NCBI GenBank assembly: GCA_017795105.1
Contig: CP051247.1
Location: 1,054,001-1,118,000 of the forward strand
From: Planctomycetaceae bacterium
Lineage (GTDB): Bacteria; Planctomycetota; Planctomycetia; Planctomycetales; Planctomycetaceae
DNA: 64,000 nt
Direction: 5' to 3'
The notes under the pieces are model-generated. The model saw only the letters and a program-made list of their open reading frames with translations. It was not told where the DNA came from and did not search any database. Below, one piece after another: positions 36,451 to 43,843 of the stretch (position 1 is the stretch's first letter; each line of letters begins with the position of its first letter). Position numbers and translations under genes: made by a program.

Positions 36451-38061
36451 ATGGCTCGCGAGGTCGACAAAGGATTAAGAGCGATCAAGGCTGCCATGTT
36501 TGGAGTGGGAGGCCTGTTTCTCATGGTCGTCGCCCTCCTGCTCGGCGGCTTTCTGGCTCTCAACTTCTTCCGCATCGATGTGCCGACCGCACATATGGCC
36601 GTGCTTATTAAGAAGACCGGCAAGGACCTGGACAACAACCAGGAAATCGCTCCCTCCGCTGAGTACAAAGGTGTGCAGCGAGAGTTTCTTCTTGATGGAA
36701 AGCACTGGCGCGATCCGTACAACTGGGCCTGGGAGATCCTGCCGCAGCCGGAAGTTCCTCAGGGACAGATGGGTATTCTCGTCTCTCTGACCGGAGAGAA
36801 TCTTGGCTATGGCGAGTTCATGGCCAAGGTCGATTCCGACAAAGAGGTCCTGAACGGAGGCGTGCTGACCAAGGGAATCGTTCCCAACTACCTCACTCCG
36901 GGCCGGTACGCGATCAACCCGTATCTGTTTGAACTGGAGTTGCATAACCCGATCGTTGTTCCGGCAGGTTATCGCGGCGTGGTCACGAGCCTCGCCGGAC
37001 CGATGCCCGAAGACCCCAACACGCTGCTTGTCCCGCCAGGATTTCGCGGCGTACAGGCCGAAACGCTCGACACCAAAACGCATTACTACAACCCGTACGC
37101 GGAGCAGATCAATCTGGTCGACTGCCGCAGTCGGACCTATCGCCTGACTGCTGACGGAGAGATGGGTTTCCCGTCCAAAGACGGATTCTGGATTCGTCTC
37201 GATGGCGTCATCGAGTTTCGTGTGATGCCGGAGAAAGCCGCTGAGGTTTACGTCACATTCAACGATGACGAAAACGGCGACAAGATCGACGAAGAGATCA
37301 TTCGCAAAGTGATTATGCCGATCGCCCGCAGCTACTGCCGAACGGAAGGATCAAAGTACTCTGGCCGTCAGTTCATTCAGGGCGAGACGCGTTCGGAGTT
37401 TGAGGACAAGTTCGAGTCGGTGATGCAGATCGAATGCGAACCGCTTGGTATCGGCGTGCTGGTTGCCAAGATTACCGATATCTATCCGCCTCAGCAGATC
37501 GCCGAGCCAATTCGCGAGAGTGGACTGGCGAAAGAAGAACGCGAACAGTTCCTGATCGAGATCAAGCAGCAGGAAGAAGAGCAGAAGCTCGCCGTGCAGC
37601 AGCAGATGGCCCTCCGCAAGCAGGAATTGATCAAGGTCGAACAGGAAGTTGTCACCCTGGTGACTGAAGCAATGCGGGAACAGGAAGTTGCTGTCATTAA
37701 AGCCAACGAAGGACTGGAAGTCGCGAAGTCGAAGCTGGAAGCGGCTGCGGATGAGGCGAAGGCGATTGAAGCCCGCGGCCAGGCCGAAGCTGATGTGGTT
37801 CGCTTCAACAATGAAGCCGAAGCAGCCGGCTGGGCACGTTCTGTCGAAGCTTTCAGCGGCAACGGAGCGGAGTTTGCTCGCTACGTGCTGAATCAAAAAC
37901 TCGCACCGGCGTATCGTCGCATCATGGCGAATACGGAAGACAGCCCGATCATGGACATCTTCCGCTCATTCGCTCCCGGCACACCAACGCCCCCGCCGAC
38001 CACGGAGCCGGCACCGGCGCTGCAGGCGAGCGAACCACAAACCCCCGTTGCAACGCCTTAG
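36451..38061 (+). CDS. SPFH/band-7 membrane protein, first of a tandem pair
   Basis: The protein has 536 residues. One membrane segment is at about 17-40 (GVGGLFLMVVALLLGGFLAL). The SPFH region spans about 170-360 and contains DGVIEFRVMPEKAAEVYVTF and RSYCRTEGSKYSG. A long coiled coil rich in E, Q and A (about 365-470) follows, then a proline-rich tail. The architecture is that of flotillin/stomatin-like scaffolds that oligomerise on the membrane. Unusually it has an extra N-terminal half with repeated LTPGRYAINPY- and PAGYRGVVTS-type turns. The second SPFH gene begins 59 bp downstream. A function in membrane organisation is inferred. Confidence 0.85.
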   Translation: MAREVDKGLRAIKAAMFGVGGLFLMVVALLLGGFLALNFFRIDVPTAHMAVLIKKTGKDLDNNQEIAPSAEYKGVQREFLLDGKHWRDPYNWAWEILPQPEVPQGQMGILVSLTGENLGYGEFMAKVDSDKEVLNGGVLTKGIVPNYLTPGRYAINPYLFELELHNPIVVPAGYRGVVTSLAGPMPEDPNTLLVPPGFRGVQAETLDTKTHYYNPYAEQINLVDCRSRTYRLTADGEMGFPSKDGFWIRLDGVIEFRVMPEKAAEVYVTFNDDENGDKIDEEIIRKVIMPIARSYCRTEGSKYSGRQFIQGETRSEFEDKFESVMQIECEPLGIGVLVAKITDIYPPQQIAEPIRESGLAKEEREQFLIEIKQQEEEQKLAVQQQMALRKQELIKVEQEVVTLVTEAMREQEVAVIKANEGLEVAKSKLEAAADEAKAIEARGQAEADVVRFNNEAEAAGWARSVEAFSGNGAEFARYVLNQKLAPAYRRIMANTEDSPIMDIFRSFAPGTPTPPPTTEPAPALQASEPQTPVATP

Positions 38062-38120
38062 GCGTGAACTGTTTCGTCTTCTCTCCTTCTCTCAGCTGAC
38101 TTGAACCAACGAGATTATCT

Positions 38121-39794
38121 ATGAGCACGACGACTTCTTCTTCACGCCGTTTTCCCCGAGCCGGCATCATCGCTGGCATCGTGTTGATCTTCATTCTGGC
38201 CTTCGGCTGGACCATCATCGAATGGACCTACAACCGCGTTTACGTGCCGGAAGGTTACAGCATGCGGCTGCGGTTCAAGGGACCACCGCTTCCGTTTCTG
38301 CCGTATCACAATCTGCCCGACTCGAAAACCGGCTTTGCGACCCTGGACGAGAATGGAAACATTATCGAGAAAGGTGTCTTGGTCGAGATGCTCGGTCCCG
38401 GACGACATTTCCTTTCGCCGCTGCGGTCTTACTGGGACTTCGAACTTGTTCCCGATGTGGTCATAAAACCGGGTGAAATCGGGATCGCCACCTCGAAGAC
38501 GGGCAAAGGACTTTCCGACGGAAAGTATCTGGTCGATGGGGATCTTGGCGAAACCGAATTCAAAGGCGACCTGCGCAAGGTCTTCGGGCCAGGTCGCTAC
38601 CGCGTGAACGACTACGCGTATGAATTCAAGAAAGTGACCCTGGTCAAAACGACGGACGGCAATCAGACCAAGTACGCCGGCTGGGTGCAGATTCCGACCG
38701 GTCATGTTGGCGTCGTCACGAACCTGACCGACAACGCGGAAACGGGAGCCGTAAAGGGTATTCAGGACGATGTGTTGCCGCCGGGAATCTACCCGGTGAA
38801 TGCTCGCGAACAACAAATCGATATCGTGGAGATCGGCTATCGTGAAAAGACGATCGAAGCGGAATTGAACACGAATGCCGACGGTTCACTGAAGTACGAT
38901 GAAGCGGGCGAACCGACGGTGGTCCCGACACAGAAGGGGATCTCTTTCCCGTCCAACGATGCCTTCGACATCACGATGGACTTCACGGCGATCTGGGGGA
39001 TCAATCCGGACCAGGCCCCGGATGTGATTCGCAAGTTCGGAAACGTCGAGGCCATTGAAACGAAAGTCGTATTGCCGCAGATTGAATCGATCTGCCGAAC
39101 CATCGGATCGAAGTACGACGCCGTCGATCTGCTCGTCGGCGAGTCGCGACAGGAGTTCCAGAAAGCGGCCACGGACGAGTTCAAAGTGGCGCTCGAAGAG
39201 AAGGACATCACTCTGCTGTATGGACTGGTGCGGCACATTTACATTCCGCAGAACATCCGACTGTTCAAGCAGAAGGCGTTCATCTCCGAAGAACTGAAGT
39301 TGACCCGTATCGAGCAGCAGATCACCGCTGAGACTCAGGGAGACCTGAAGGAAGCTGAGCAGAAGGTCGAGCTCGAGACGGAAAAGATTCGAGCGGAGAC
39401 CGAAAAGCTGGTCGCCAACGCGATGGCCGAAGGACGAAAAACCGCTCAGGAAATTCAGGCCGAGACGCAGCGACTGGTCGCTGAAATCGACCGGGAAACC
39501 GCTCTGCTCGAAGCTCAGGCGACTGTTCTGTTAGGACAGTCCACGGCGGAAGCCAAGAAAGTGAAAGCGGAAGCCGAAGCAGAGAAGTTCAAACTCGCCG
39601 TCGACGCCTTCGGCACCGGCGATGCCTACAACATGTGGGTCTTTGCAAATGGCCTGCCGGAAGACATTGAACTCAATTTGATCTTCGCAGGAGACGGAAC
39701 CTTCTGGACCGACCTGAAAGGGTTCTCTGAAACCATGCTCGGCCGGCAAACACAGATGCCGCAGACTGCTCCAAAGTCGCAGGCCAGGCCGTAG
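38121..39794 (+). CDS. SPFH/band-7 membrane protein, second of a tandem pair
   Basis: The protein has 557 residues and the same layout as its upstream neighbour: a membrane segment at about 13-34 (IIAGIVLIFILAFGWTIIEW), GPGRYRVNDYAYEFKKV- and IPTGHVGVVTNL-type turns, an SPFH region with MDFTAIWGINPDQAPDVI and ESICRTIGSKYDAV, then a charged coiled coil (about 400-490, EAEQKVELETEKIRAETEKL). The two proteins are paralogues of clearly different sequence, which suggests a hetero-oligomeric membrane scaffold. A strong symmetric hairpin follows the gene. The substrate or cargo is unknown. Confidence 0.85.
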   Translation: MSTTTSSSRRFPRAGIIAGIVLIFILAFGWTIIEWTYNRVYVPEGYSMRLRFKGPPLPFLPYHNLPDSKTGFATLDENGNIIEKGVLVEMLGPGRHFLSPLRSYWDFELVPDVVIKPGEIGIATSKTGKGLSDGKYLVDGDLGETEFKGDLRKVFGPGRYRVNDYAYEFKKVTLVKTTDGNQTKYAGWVQIPTGHVGVVTNLTDNAETGAVKGIQDDVLPPGIYPVNAREQQIDIVEIGYREKTIEAELNTNADGSLKYDEAGEPTVVPTQKGISFPSNDAFDITMDFTAIWGINPDQAPDVIRKFGNVEAIETKVVLPQIESICRTIGSKYDAVDLLVGESRQEFQKAATDEFKVALEEKDITLLYGLVRHIYIPQNIRLFKQKAFISEELKLTRIEQQITAETQGDLKEAEQKVELETEKIRAETEKLVANAMAEGRKTAQEIQAETQRLVAEIDRETALLEAQATVLLGQSTAEAKKVKAEAEAEKFKLAVDAFGTGDAYNMWVFANGLPEDIELNLIFAGDGTFWTDLKGFSETMLGRQTQMPQTAPKSQARP

Positions 39795-39820
39795 CAGAGG
39801 ATCCACTCCGGTAGACATCT

Positions 39821-39849
39821 CCAATGGCAGTCATTCGGACTGCCATTGG
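39821..39849. terminator. Symmetric hairpin between convergent genes
   Basis: CCAATGGCAGTC (39821-39832) pairs perfectly with GACTGCCATTGG (39838-39849) around ATTCG. It lies 27 bp after the second SPFH gene and 53 bp from the end of the lipoprotein gene. There is no long T-tract, so it may serve as a bidirectional terminator or as RNA end protection. Confidence 0.6.
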
Positions 39850-39901
39850 GTGTGTCATGGACGCCGCTGAAGATTGAACGAGCGGCAGGCGGGAGTCTGC
39901 C

Positions 39902-40225
39902 CTACGGCTGCCGGATTTGGTCTTCCATCATTCGACGGCAGTCCTGCATCGCGTCTTCCCAGTGATCGTTCCGGGCATCCGCGATGATGTCCTGCAACCA
40001 ATTCGCTTCCTGCTCGGTGATCTTCCCTTCCGATTCCGCAGCAGAGATCTGCTGAGACGCCTTTTCCAGTCCTTCTGCGTCGTGACGATTGCAGATTGAA
40101 TACAGTGCTTTGGCATACTCGTATGTGTTTCCGCTGACTTCGCCGTAACTGCACCCGGAGAGCAGCACGGCACCGATCAAGCTCAACAGACAGACAGCGG
40201 ACCGCAGCCGATTCCTAATACTCAC
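39902..40225 (-). CDS. Small lipoprotein of unknown function
   Basis: I start at GTG 40225, seven bases after GGGGAG; a TTG at 40231 is too close to that site. The protein has 107 residues. The signal peptide ends in a lipobox, LLSGC (Cys near 25), so it should be lipid-anchored. The mature part is helical and charged, with two cysteines (ICNRHD, DCRRMM). Its first 11 bases overlap the end of the upstream DUF1559 gene, so translation is probably coupled. Planctomycete DUF1559 genes are often followed by a small lipoprotein of this kind. No function can be given. Confidence 0.75.
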   Translation of the reverse strand: MSIRNRLRSAVCLLSLIGAVLLSGCSYGEVSGNTYEYAKALYSICNRHDAEGLEKASQQISAAESEGKITEQEANWLQDIIADARNDHWEDAMQDCRRMMEDQIRQP

Positions 40226-41279
40226 CGACAATCTCCCCTTCTCCGATACTCGACAGTTCTGCCCAGGTAATCAGCGAGATGTTCTCGCTCACGAAGCGGA
40301 CGCTGCCATCTCCCAGGCAGATGTGACCTCCGCCGGGATGTTCTGAGTACATCTGGCCGACGTGATAGGTCGGGAAGTTTACCGGATGGATGATCGGCGT
40401 TCCGGTGATGTCGAGTTCACCTCCCGAGGGACCGCCGTGAACGAGAACCAGTGTCGCTGCGGCATCGGCCCCGTTCTCGGGTGTGGTGAAACCAGGATGA
40501 GTGAAGGCGCCGGGAACGACGCCCGCCCAGGTCTTCTCGCTCAGCTTCGAGGAATGCTCCCCGAGGAAGATTGTGTTCGAGGTCCCGTCGGTGACATCGC
40601 GGAACGAGGTCCGAGAGTTTCGATAGAATGGGCCATCGGCCACTTTCGAGACATCGCCATTCACACCGCTGATGACTGTCGTGGCCGACGTATAGATATT
40701 GGTGAAGATGATGTTCGTGGGAGCGGAGCCACAATCTCCCCAGCACGACTCCTGACCATGGCTGGCGACATAATGGGAACGCCCCAGCCGAATCGGTCCA
40801 CTCCCGTGGTCGACCGGATTGCCGGCATCATCCTGAACAACGAACGACTCATCTCCCCCGGAGGTGGAGGGGCAGAGGAAGACGGGGAGTTTCGCCGCCA
40901 CAGCCGCGGCATTGTGTGGAGCCCAGATCGGCAGCTCGGGGCTGATCTGATCGATGAGGTTGCCCTGCTCCAGGAAGGGCAGCAGTTGACTGGCCCAGCC
41001 CCATCCCGGGGCAGCATCCCAGGTATCGGGATCGATCTGTGCCCAGCCCGGTCCGGTTCCCGTTCGCGTGCCGTAAGAGATGTACCCGGGAGGGAAGCAG
41101 GAATGGGTGTCGTGATAGTTGTGCATGGCCAGTCCAATCTGCTTGAGATTGTTCTTGCAGGCACTGCGTCGAGCCGCTTCTCTGGCCTGCTGGACAGCCG
41201 GCAGCAACAGCCCGACTAACACGGCGATGATCGCAATCACCACCAGGAGTTCGATTAAGGTGAAGCCTCGTCTCTGCAT
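40215..41279 (-). CDS. DUF1559 protein with type IV prepilin-like N-terminus (second copy)
   Basis: The protein has 354 residues. The N-terminus MQRRG/FTLIELLVVIAIIAV has a short basic leader with cleavage after G5, followed by QQAREAARRSACKNNLKQIG, almost identical to the first copy. The DUF1559 domain ends with CLGDGSVRFVSENIS. The export route is inferred as for the first copy. The gene overlaps the small lipoprotein by 11 bp and is divergent from an MntR-like regulator across 181 bp that holds a 20-bp palindrome. Confidence 0.92.
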   Translation of the reverse strand: MQRRGFTLIELLVVIAIIAVLVGLLLPAVQQAREAARRSACKNNLKQIGLAMHNYHDTHSCFPPGYISYGTRTGTGPGWAQIDPDTWDAAPGWGWASQLLPFLEQGNLIDQISPELPIWAPHNAAAVAAKLPVFLCPSTSGGDESFVVQDDAGNPVDHGSGPIRLGRSHYVASHGQESCWGDCGSAPTNIIFTNIYTSATTVISGVNGDVSKVADGPFYRNSRTSFRDVTDGTSNTIFLGEHSSKLSEKTWAGVVPGAFTHPGFTTPENGADAAATLVLVHGGPSGGELDITGTPIIHPVNFPTYHVGQMYSEHPGGGHICLGDGSVRFVSENISLITWAELSSIGEGEIVGEY

Positions 41280-41323
41280 CGAATCGCCCCTTGGAAAAAT
41301 TTAGCCTGTACTACACTCCTCTG

Positions 41324-41343
41324 AGTTTAGCCATTGCTAAACT
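41324..41343. promoter_or_regulatory. Perfect palindrome, candidate MntR-type operator
   Basis: AGTTTAGCCATTGCTAAACT is an 8-4-8 perfect inverted repeat in the divergent region between the second DUF1559 gene and the MntR-like gene. Its TAGC-N4-GCTA core matches the E. coli MntR box as I recall it. A further half site TTTAGCC lies at about 41300-41306. Confidence 0.55.
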
Positions 41344-41460
41344 GACTGCAAGCCAATCCGGGGCGTTTTCACCAATTCTAAATATCGGCATCCGCCTATG
41401 GATCGAACGCCGTCAATCCGATATTCTGGAGCGACTTCAAGACTTACCCAGGAAATGCAA

Positions 41461-41871
41461 GTGGCCACCGCGAAACAGAATCGACATAGTCGGACCCGTT
41501 CCGACCACGCAACGGAACTCACGGAAGACTACGTGGAGGCGATTTTTGACATCGTCGCCGCCAACGGCACCTGTCGGGCGGTTGATCTGGCAAACCAGTT
41601 TCAGGTCAGTCATGTCACGATTAATCGGACTGTCGGTCGGCTGCAGCGAGATGGGTACGTGGAGACCGAACCTTACGGCCCCATCGAGCTCACAACAAAA
41701 GGCACCAAGCTGGCCAAAGCGTCGAAGGAGCGACACCAGATTGTTCTCGACTTCCTGCTCGCACTCGGTATCAGCCGTTCTACGGCCATCGCCGACAGCG
41801 AAGGCATTGAACATCACGTGAGCCCCGAAACGCTCAACGCCATGAAAGAATTCATCGAATCGAAGGACTGA
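41461..41871 (+). CDS. MntR-like (DtxR family) metal-dependent transcriptional regulator
   Basis: GTG 41461 stands seven bases after AGGA and gives 136 residues; in-frame ATG codons at 41455 and 41398 are alternatives. The N-terminal winged HTH (LTEDYVEAIFDIV, then LANQFQVSHVTINRTVGRLQ) is followed by a dimerisation/metal domain with ERHQIVLDFLLALG and DSEGIEHHVSPETL, the metal-ligand pattern of MntR (E, HH). There is no SH3-like third domain, as in the short manganese regulators. It probably represses manganese uptake when metal is plentiful; no mntH or ABC transporter is adjacent. Autoregulation through the palindrome at 41324-41343 is inferred. Confidence 0.88.
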   Translation: MATAKQNRHSRTRSDHATELTEDYVEAIFDIVAANGTCRAVDLANQFQVSHVTINRTVGRLQRDGYVETEPYGPIELTTKGTKLAKASKERHQIVLDFLLALGISRSTAIADSEGIEHHVSPETLNAMKEFIESKD

Positions 41872-41911
41872 GACACTCCGCCCCTTCTCCGCAGTTTCAA
41901 GGACTCGAAAC

Positions 41912-42946
41912 ATGCTTCGCTCTGTGCTGGTTGTTCTGTTTCTCGTCGGTTTCTCTTCTGTTCTCCCTGCAGGGGATCAGAAACCTGCTCTGGATGAAAC
42001 TTCGCCCGATGCCGTGCTCCGGGCGTGTCTCGATCGGTTGAGCAGAAATGACTTTGAGGGGTACATCGCCCTGCTCGATGACGAGGAGATCCGTTTTCAG
42101 AGCGGCCTGCTCATTATGTATGGCGGGATAACGCAGGCCGATGCATTGAAGCAGGAGGAGGAATTCAATCCGGCTGCGTACCTTTTGGTTCGTTCGATCA
42201 ACGACCTTATTGGACGCTCACTCGGGCCGGGCATGACCGACGAACTGCCGAAGGTTCGGCAGCAGATTATGGGAACGCTCATGACAACGACTTACGATCC
42301 GAACACGAATCGGGTTGTTCAATCGTCGACGTCGAGTTCCCTGCTCCGCCCCGCCTGTGTGAAAGCGAGCCGTGTGCTGCGCGATCCGGGCAGCTTTCTG
42401 GTCAAAGCGATCGAGTGTCTCGCCAGCCCTACGTTCATGGTGAAAGATGGAGAGAAAGCCGAACTCCCGAGCGAAGAATGGGTCAATACGATGACTGCTC
42501 TTCCTCGGCTGAACTGGGACTTGTACATTCGCGGGTCCTATGCCGTCGCTATCGTCACCATTTCTCCGCCCGACGAGGAGTCGGACGAACCGACTTCGAC
42601 CTCATTCGCCCCAAAGAGTGATGCGCCGCCCTTTGACGCCGAGCATGCTCCGAAGGTCGCCGAACTTCCGGTTGCCTCCCCCGGACAACCTCCCCGAATT
42701 GGAACGACCTCCTCCGCTACCGTTCCTGAGGTTCTCCCTGCTGATCCTCACTCCACTGCCCGCATGACCTCGCAGCCGGCTTATCCTCTATCTTCCGGAC
42801 CGATCATTACGGCCAGTGCCTCGGCCGCTCCAGTGGCCCCTGCGGAGCCGACCGAGCCGCGGATCTGCTTTGAACTGACGCGACGGGGAAAGCAGTGGCG
42901 AATTACCCGCCTGTTGCCCGTTGAAGCAAGTGGTGTGCTCCGGTGA
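41912..42946 (+). CDS. Secreted protein of unknown function (344 aa)
   Basis: A signal peptide covers about residues 1-20 (VLVVLFLVGFSSVLPAG). The next 180 residues are globular, starting with SPDAVLRACLDRLSRNDFEGY, which resembles the helical start of NTF2-like domains. A low-complexity linker rich in P, S, T and A (about 205-315) follows. The last 30 residues (ICFELTRRGKQWRITRLLPV) look like the final strands of an NTF2/DUF4878-type fold, so one domain may be split by the linker. It begins 40 bp after the MntR-like gene on the same strand and could share its transcript. Role unknown. Confidence 0.65.
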   Translation: MLRSVLVVLFLVGFSSVLPAGDQKPALDETSPDAVLRACLDRLSRNDFEGYIALLDDEEIRFQSGLLIMYGGITQADALKQEEEFNPAAYLLVRSINDLIGRSLGPGMTDELPKVRQQIMGTLMTTTYDPNTNRVVQSSTSSSLLRPACVKASRVLRDPGSFLVKAIECLASPTFMVKDGEKAELPSEEWVNTMTALPRLNWDLYIRGSYAVAIVTISPPDEESDEPTSTSFAPKSDAPPFDAEHAPKVAELPVASPGQPPRIGTTSSATVPEVLPADPHSTARMTSQPAYPLSSGPIITASASAAPVAPAEPTEPRICFELTRRGKQWRITRLLPVEASGVLR

Positions 42947-43375
42947 TGGGCACGTAGGACACTAAGTGTCCCCGTCACCTTCAGTTGGTGGCACAGACAT
43001 TCCGGTCTGTGAATAGAAAGCATGGCTGCGGAACTCAGCCAGGGATGCGTGAGGACGACGATACCCTCGTCTTGTGTTAATCGACGGCAAATGAGATGAA
43101 TCGTCGATCACGCACAGACAGGAATCAGTAGATGCCAATTTCAGGACGTCCTTGCAGACGGAGACCTTTCGGGTGGCCCTGATAGCTGTGCTATAGGGCG
43201 GCGACGCCGTAGGAGAATGCACAAGCCGCGAGCCTCAACTTGAAGAGCCTTCCATCTGATTTTCAGGCAACCGCCCCGCCTCTTGCTTAGCGTCTTATAC
43301 CGCTTCGCCAACGGCTGCGCCGCCCCGAAAGAATCTTTCGGGGCTGAATCTGGCCAGCTTGCAGTTTATGGCGAG
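42947..43375. other. Intergenic region with dispersed repeat
   Basis: These 429 bp between convergent genes hold copy 2 of repeat family 1 (42970-43137), a GGACAC-TAA-GTGTCC hairpin at 42957-42971 and nothing else recognisable. Confidence 0.5.
42970..43137. repeat. Dispersed intergenic repeat with terminal inverted repeats, copy 2
   Basis: It shares with copy 1 (7968-8121) the words CCCCGTCACC, GTGGCACAGACATTCC, GTCTGTGA and a related interior (GCATGGCTGCGGAACTC against GCGTGGCCGCGCAGAG). The right end (CGCACAGACAGGAATCAG) matches the copy 1 right arm only in its first half, so this copy is decayed. Confidence 0.55.
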
Positions 43376-43834
43376 TCAACTCCAGCGATCGTCTTTAGGA
43401 CCGGGGGTGATATCCAGGTAGGCGAGGACTTCGCGTTCTCGGGCGCGCATCTGTTTCTGGTCGGTGGGGTCGAGGTCATCGTAGCCGACCAGATGCAGGA
43501 TGCCGTGAATCAGGTAGAGCTTGCATTCGTCCTGCATCGACCAGCCCATTTCAGCCGCCATGTCGGCAGCCATTTCGACGGAGATCAGCAGTTCGCCTTC
43601 CAGCGGCTCGTTCGGCTCGCTGAGCGGAAAGGTGATGACGTCGGTCGGGAAGTCGTGCTCAAGCGTGTTCCGGTTCCATTCATGAATGGCCGGATTATCG
43701 AGCAGGACCACACTCAGTTCGGCCTGCTCGACGCCAAGGAAATCGAGGGTCACGCGGCCCGCTCTCTGGAGTTGATCGTGGTCGACGGCGGCAAACTCCT
43801 GCTCGTCGATGATCTCGATATGAAGCTTTTCCAT
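43376..43834 (-). CDS. ybeY: Endoribonuclease YbeY
   Basis: The protein has 152 residues, the family length. ELSVVLLDNPAIHEWNRNTL, HDFPTDVITFPL and the metal motif HGILHLVGYDD (H110-D120) identify it. The consensus third ligand is His (GYDH), and here it is Asp120. YbeY acts in 16S rRNA 3' maturation and ribosome quality control. The gene follows the PgpH-type gene by 9 bp and, with PhoH further upstream, forms the standard PhoH-PgpH-YbeY order. Confidence 0.95.
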   Translation of the reverse strand: MEKLHIEIIDEQEFAAVDHDQLQRAGRVTLDFLGVEQAELSVVLLDNPAIHEWNRNTLEHDFPTDVITFPLSEPNEPLEGELLISVEMAADMAAEMGWSMQDECKLYLIHGILHLVGYDDLDPTDQKQMRAREREVLAYLDITPGPKDDRWS

Positions 43835-43843
43835 CGGCTCGCG

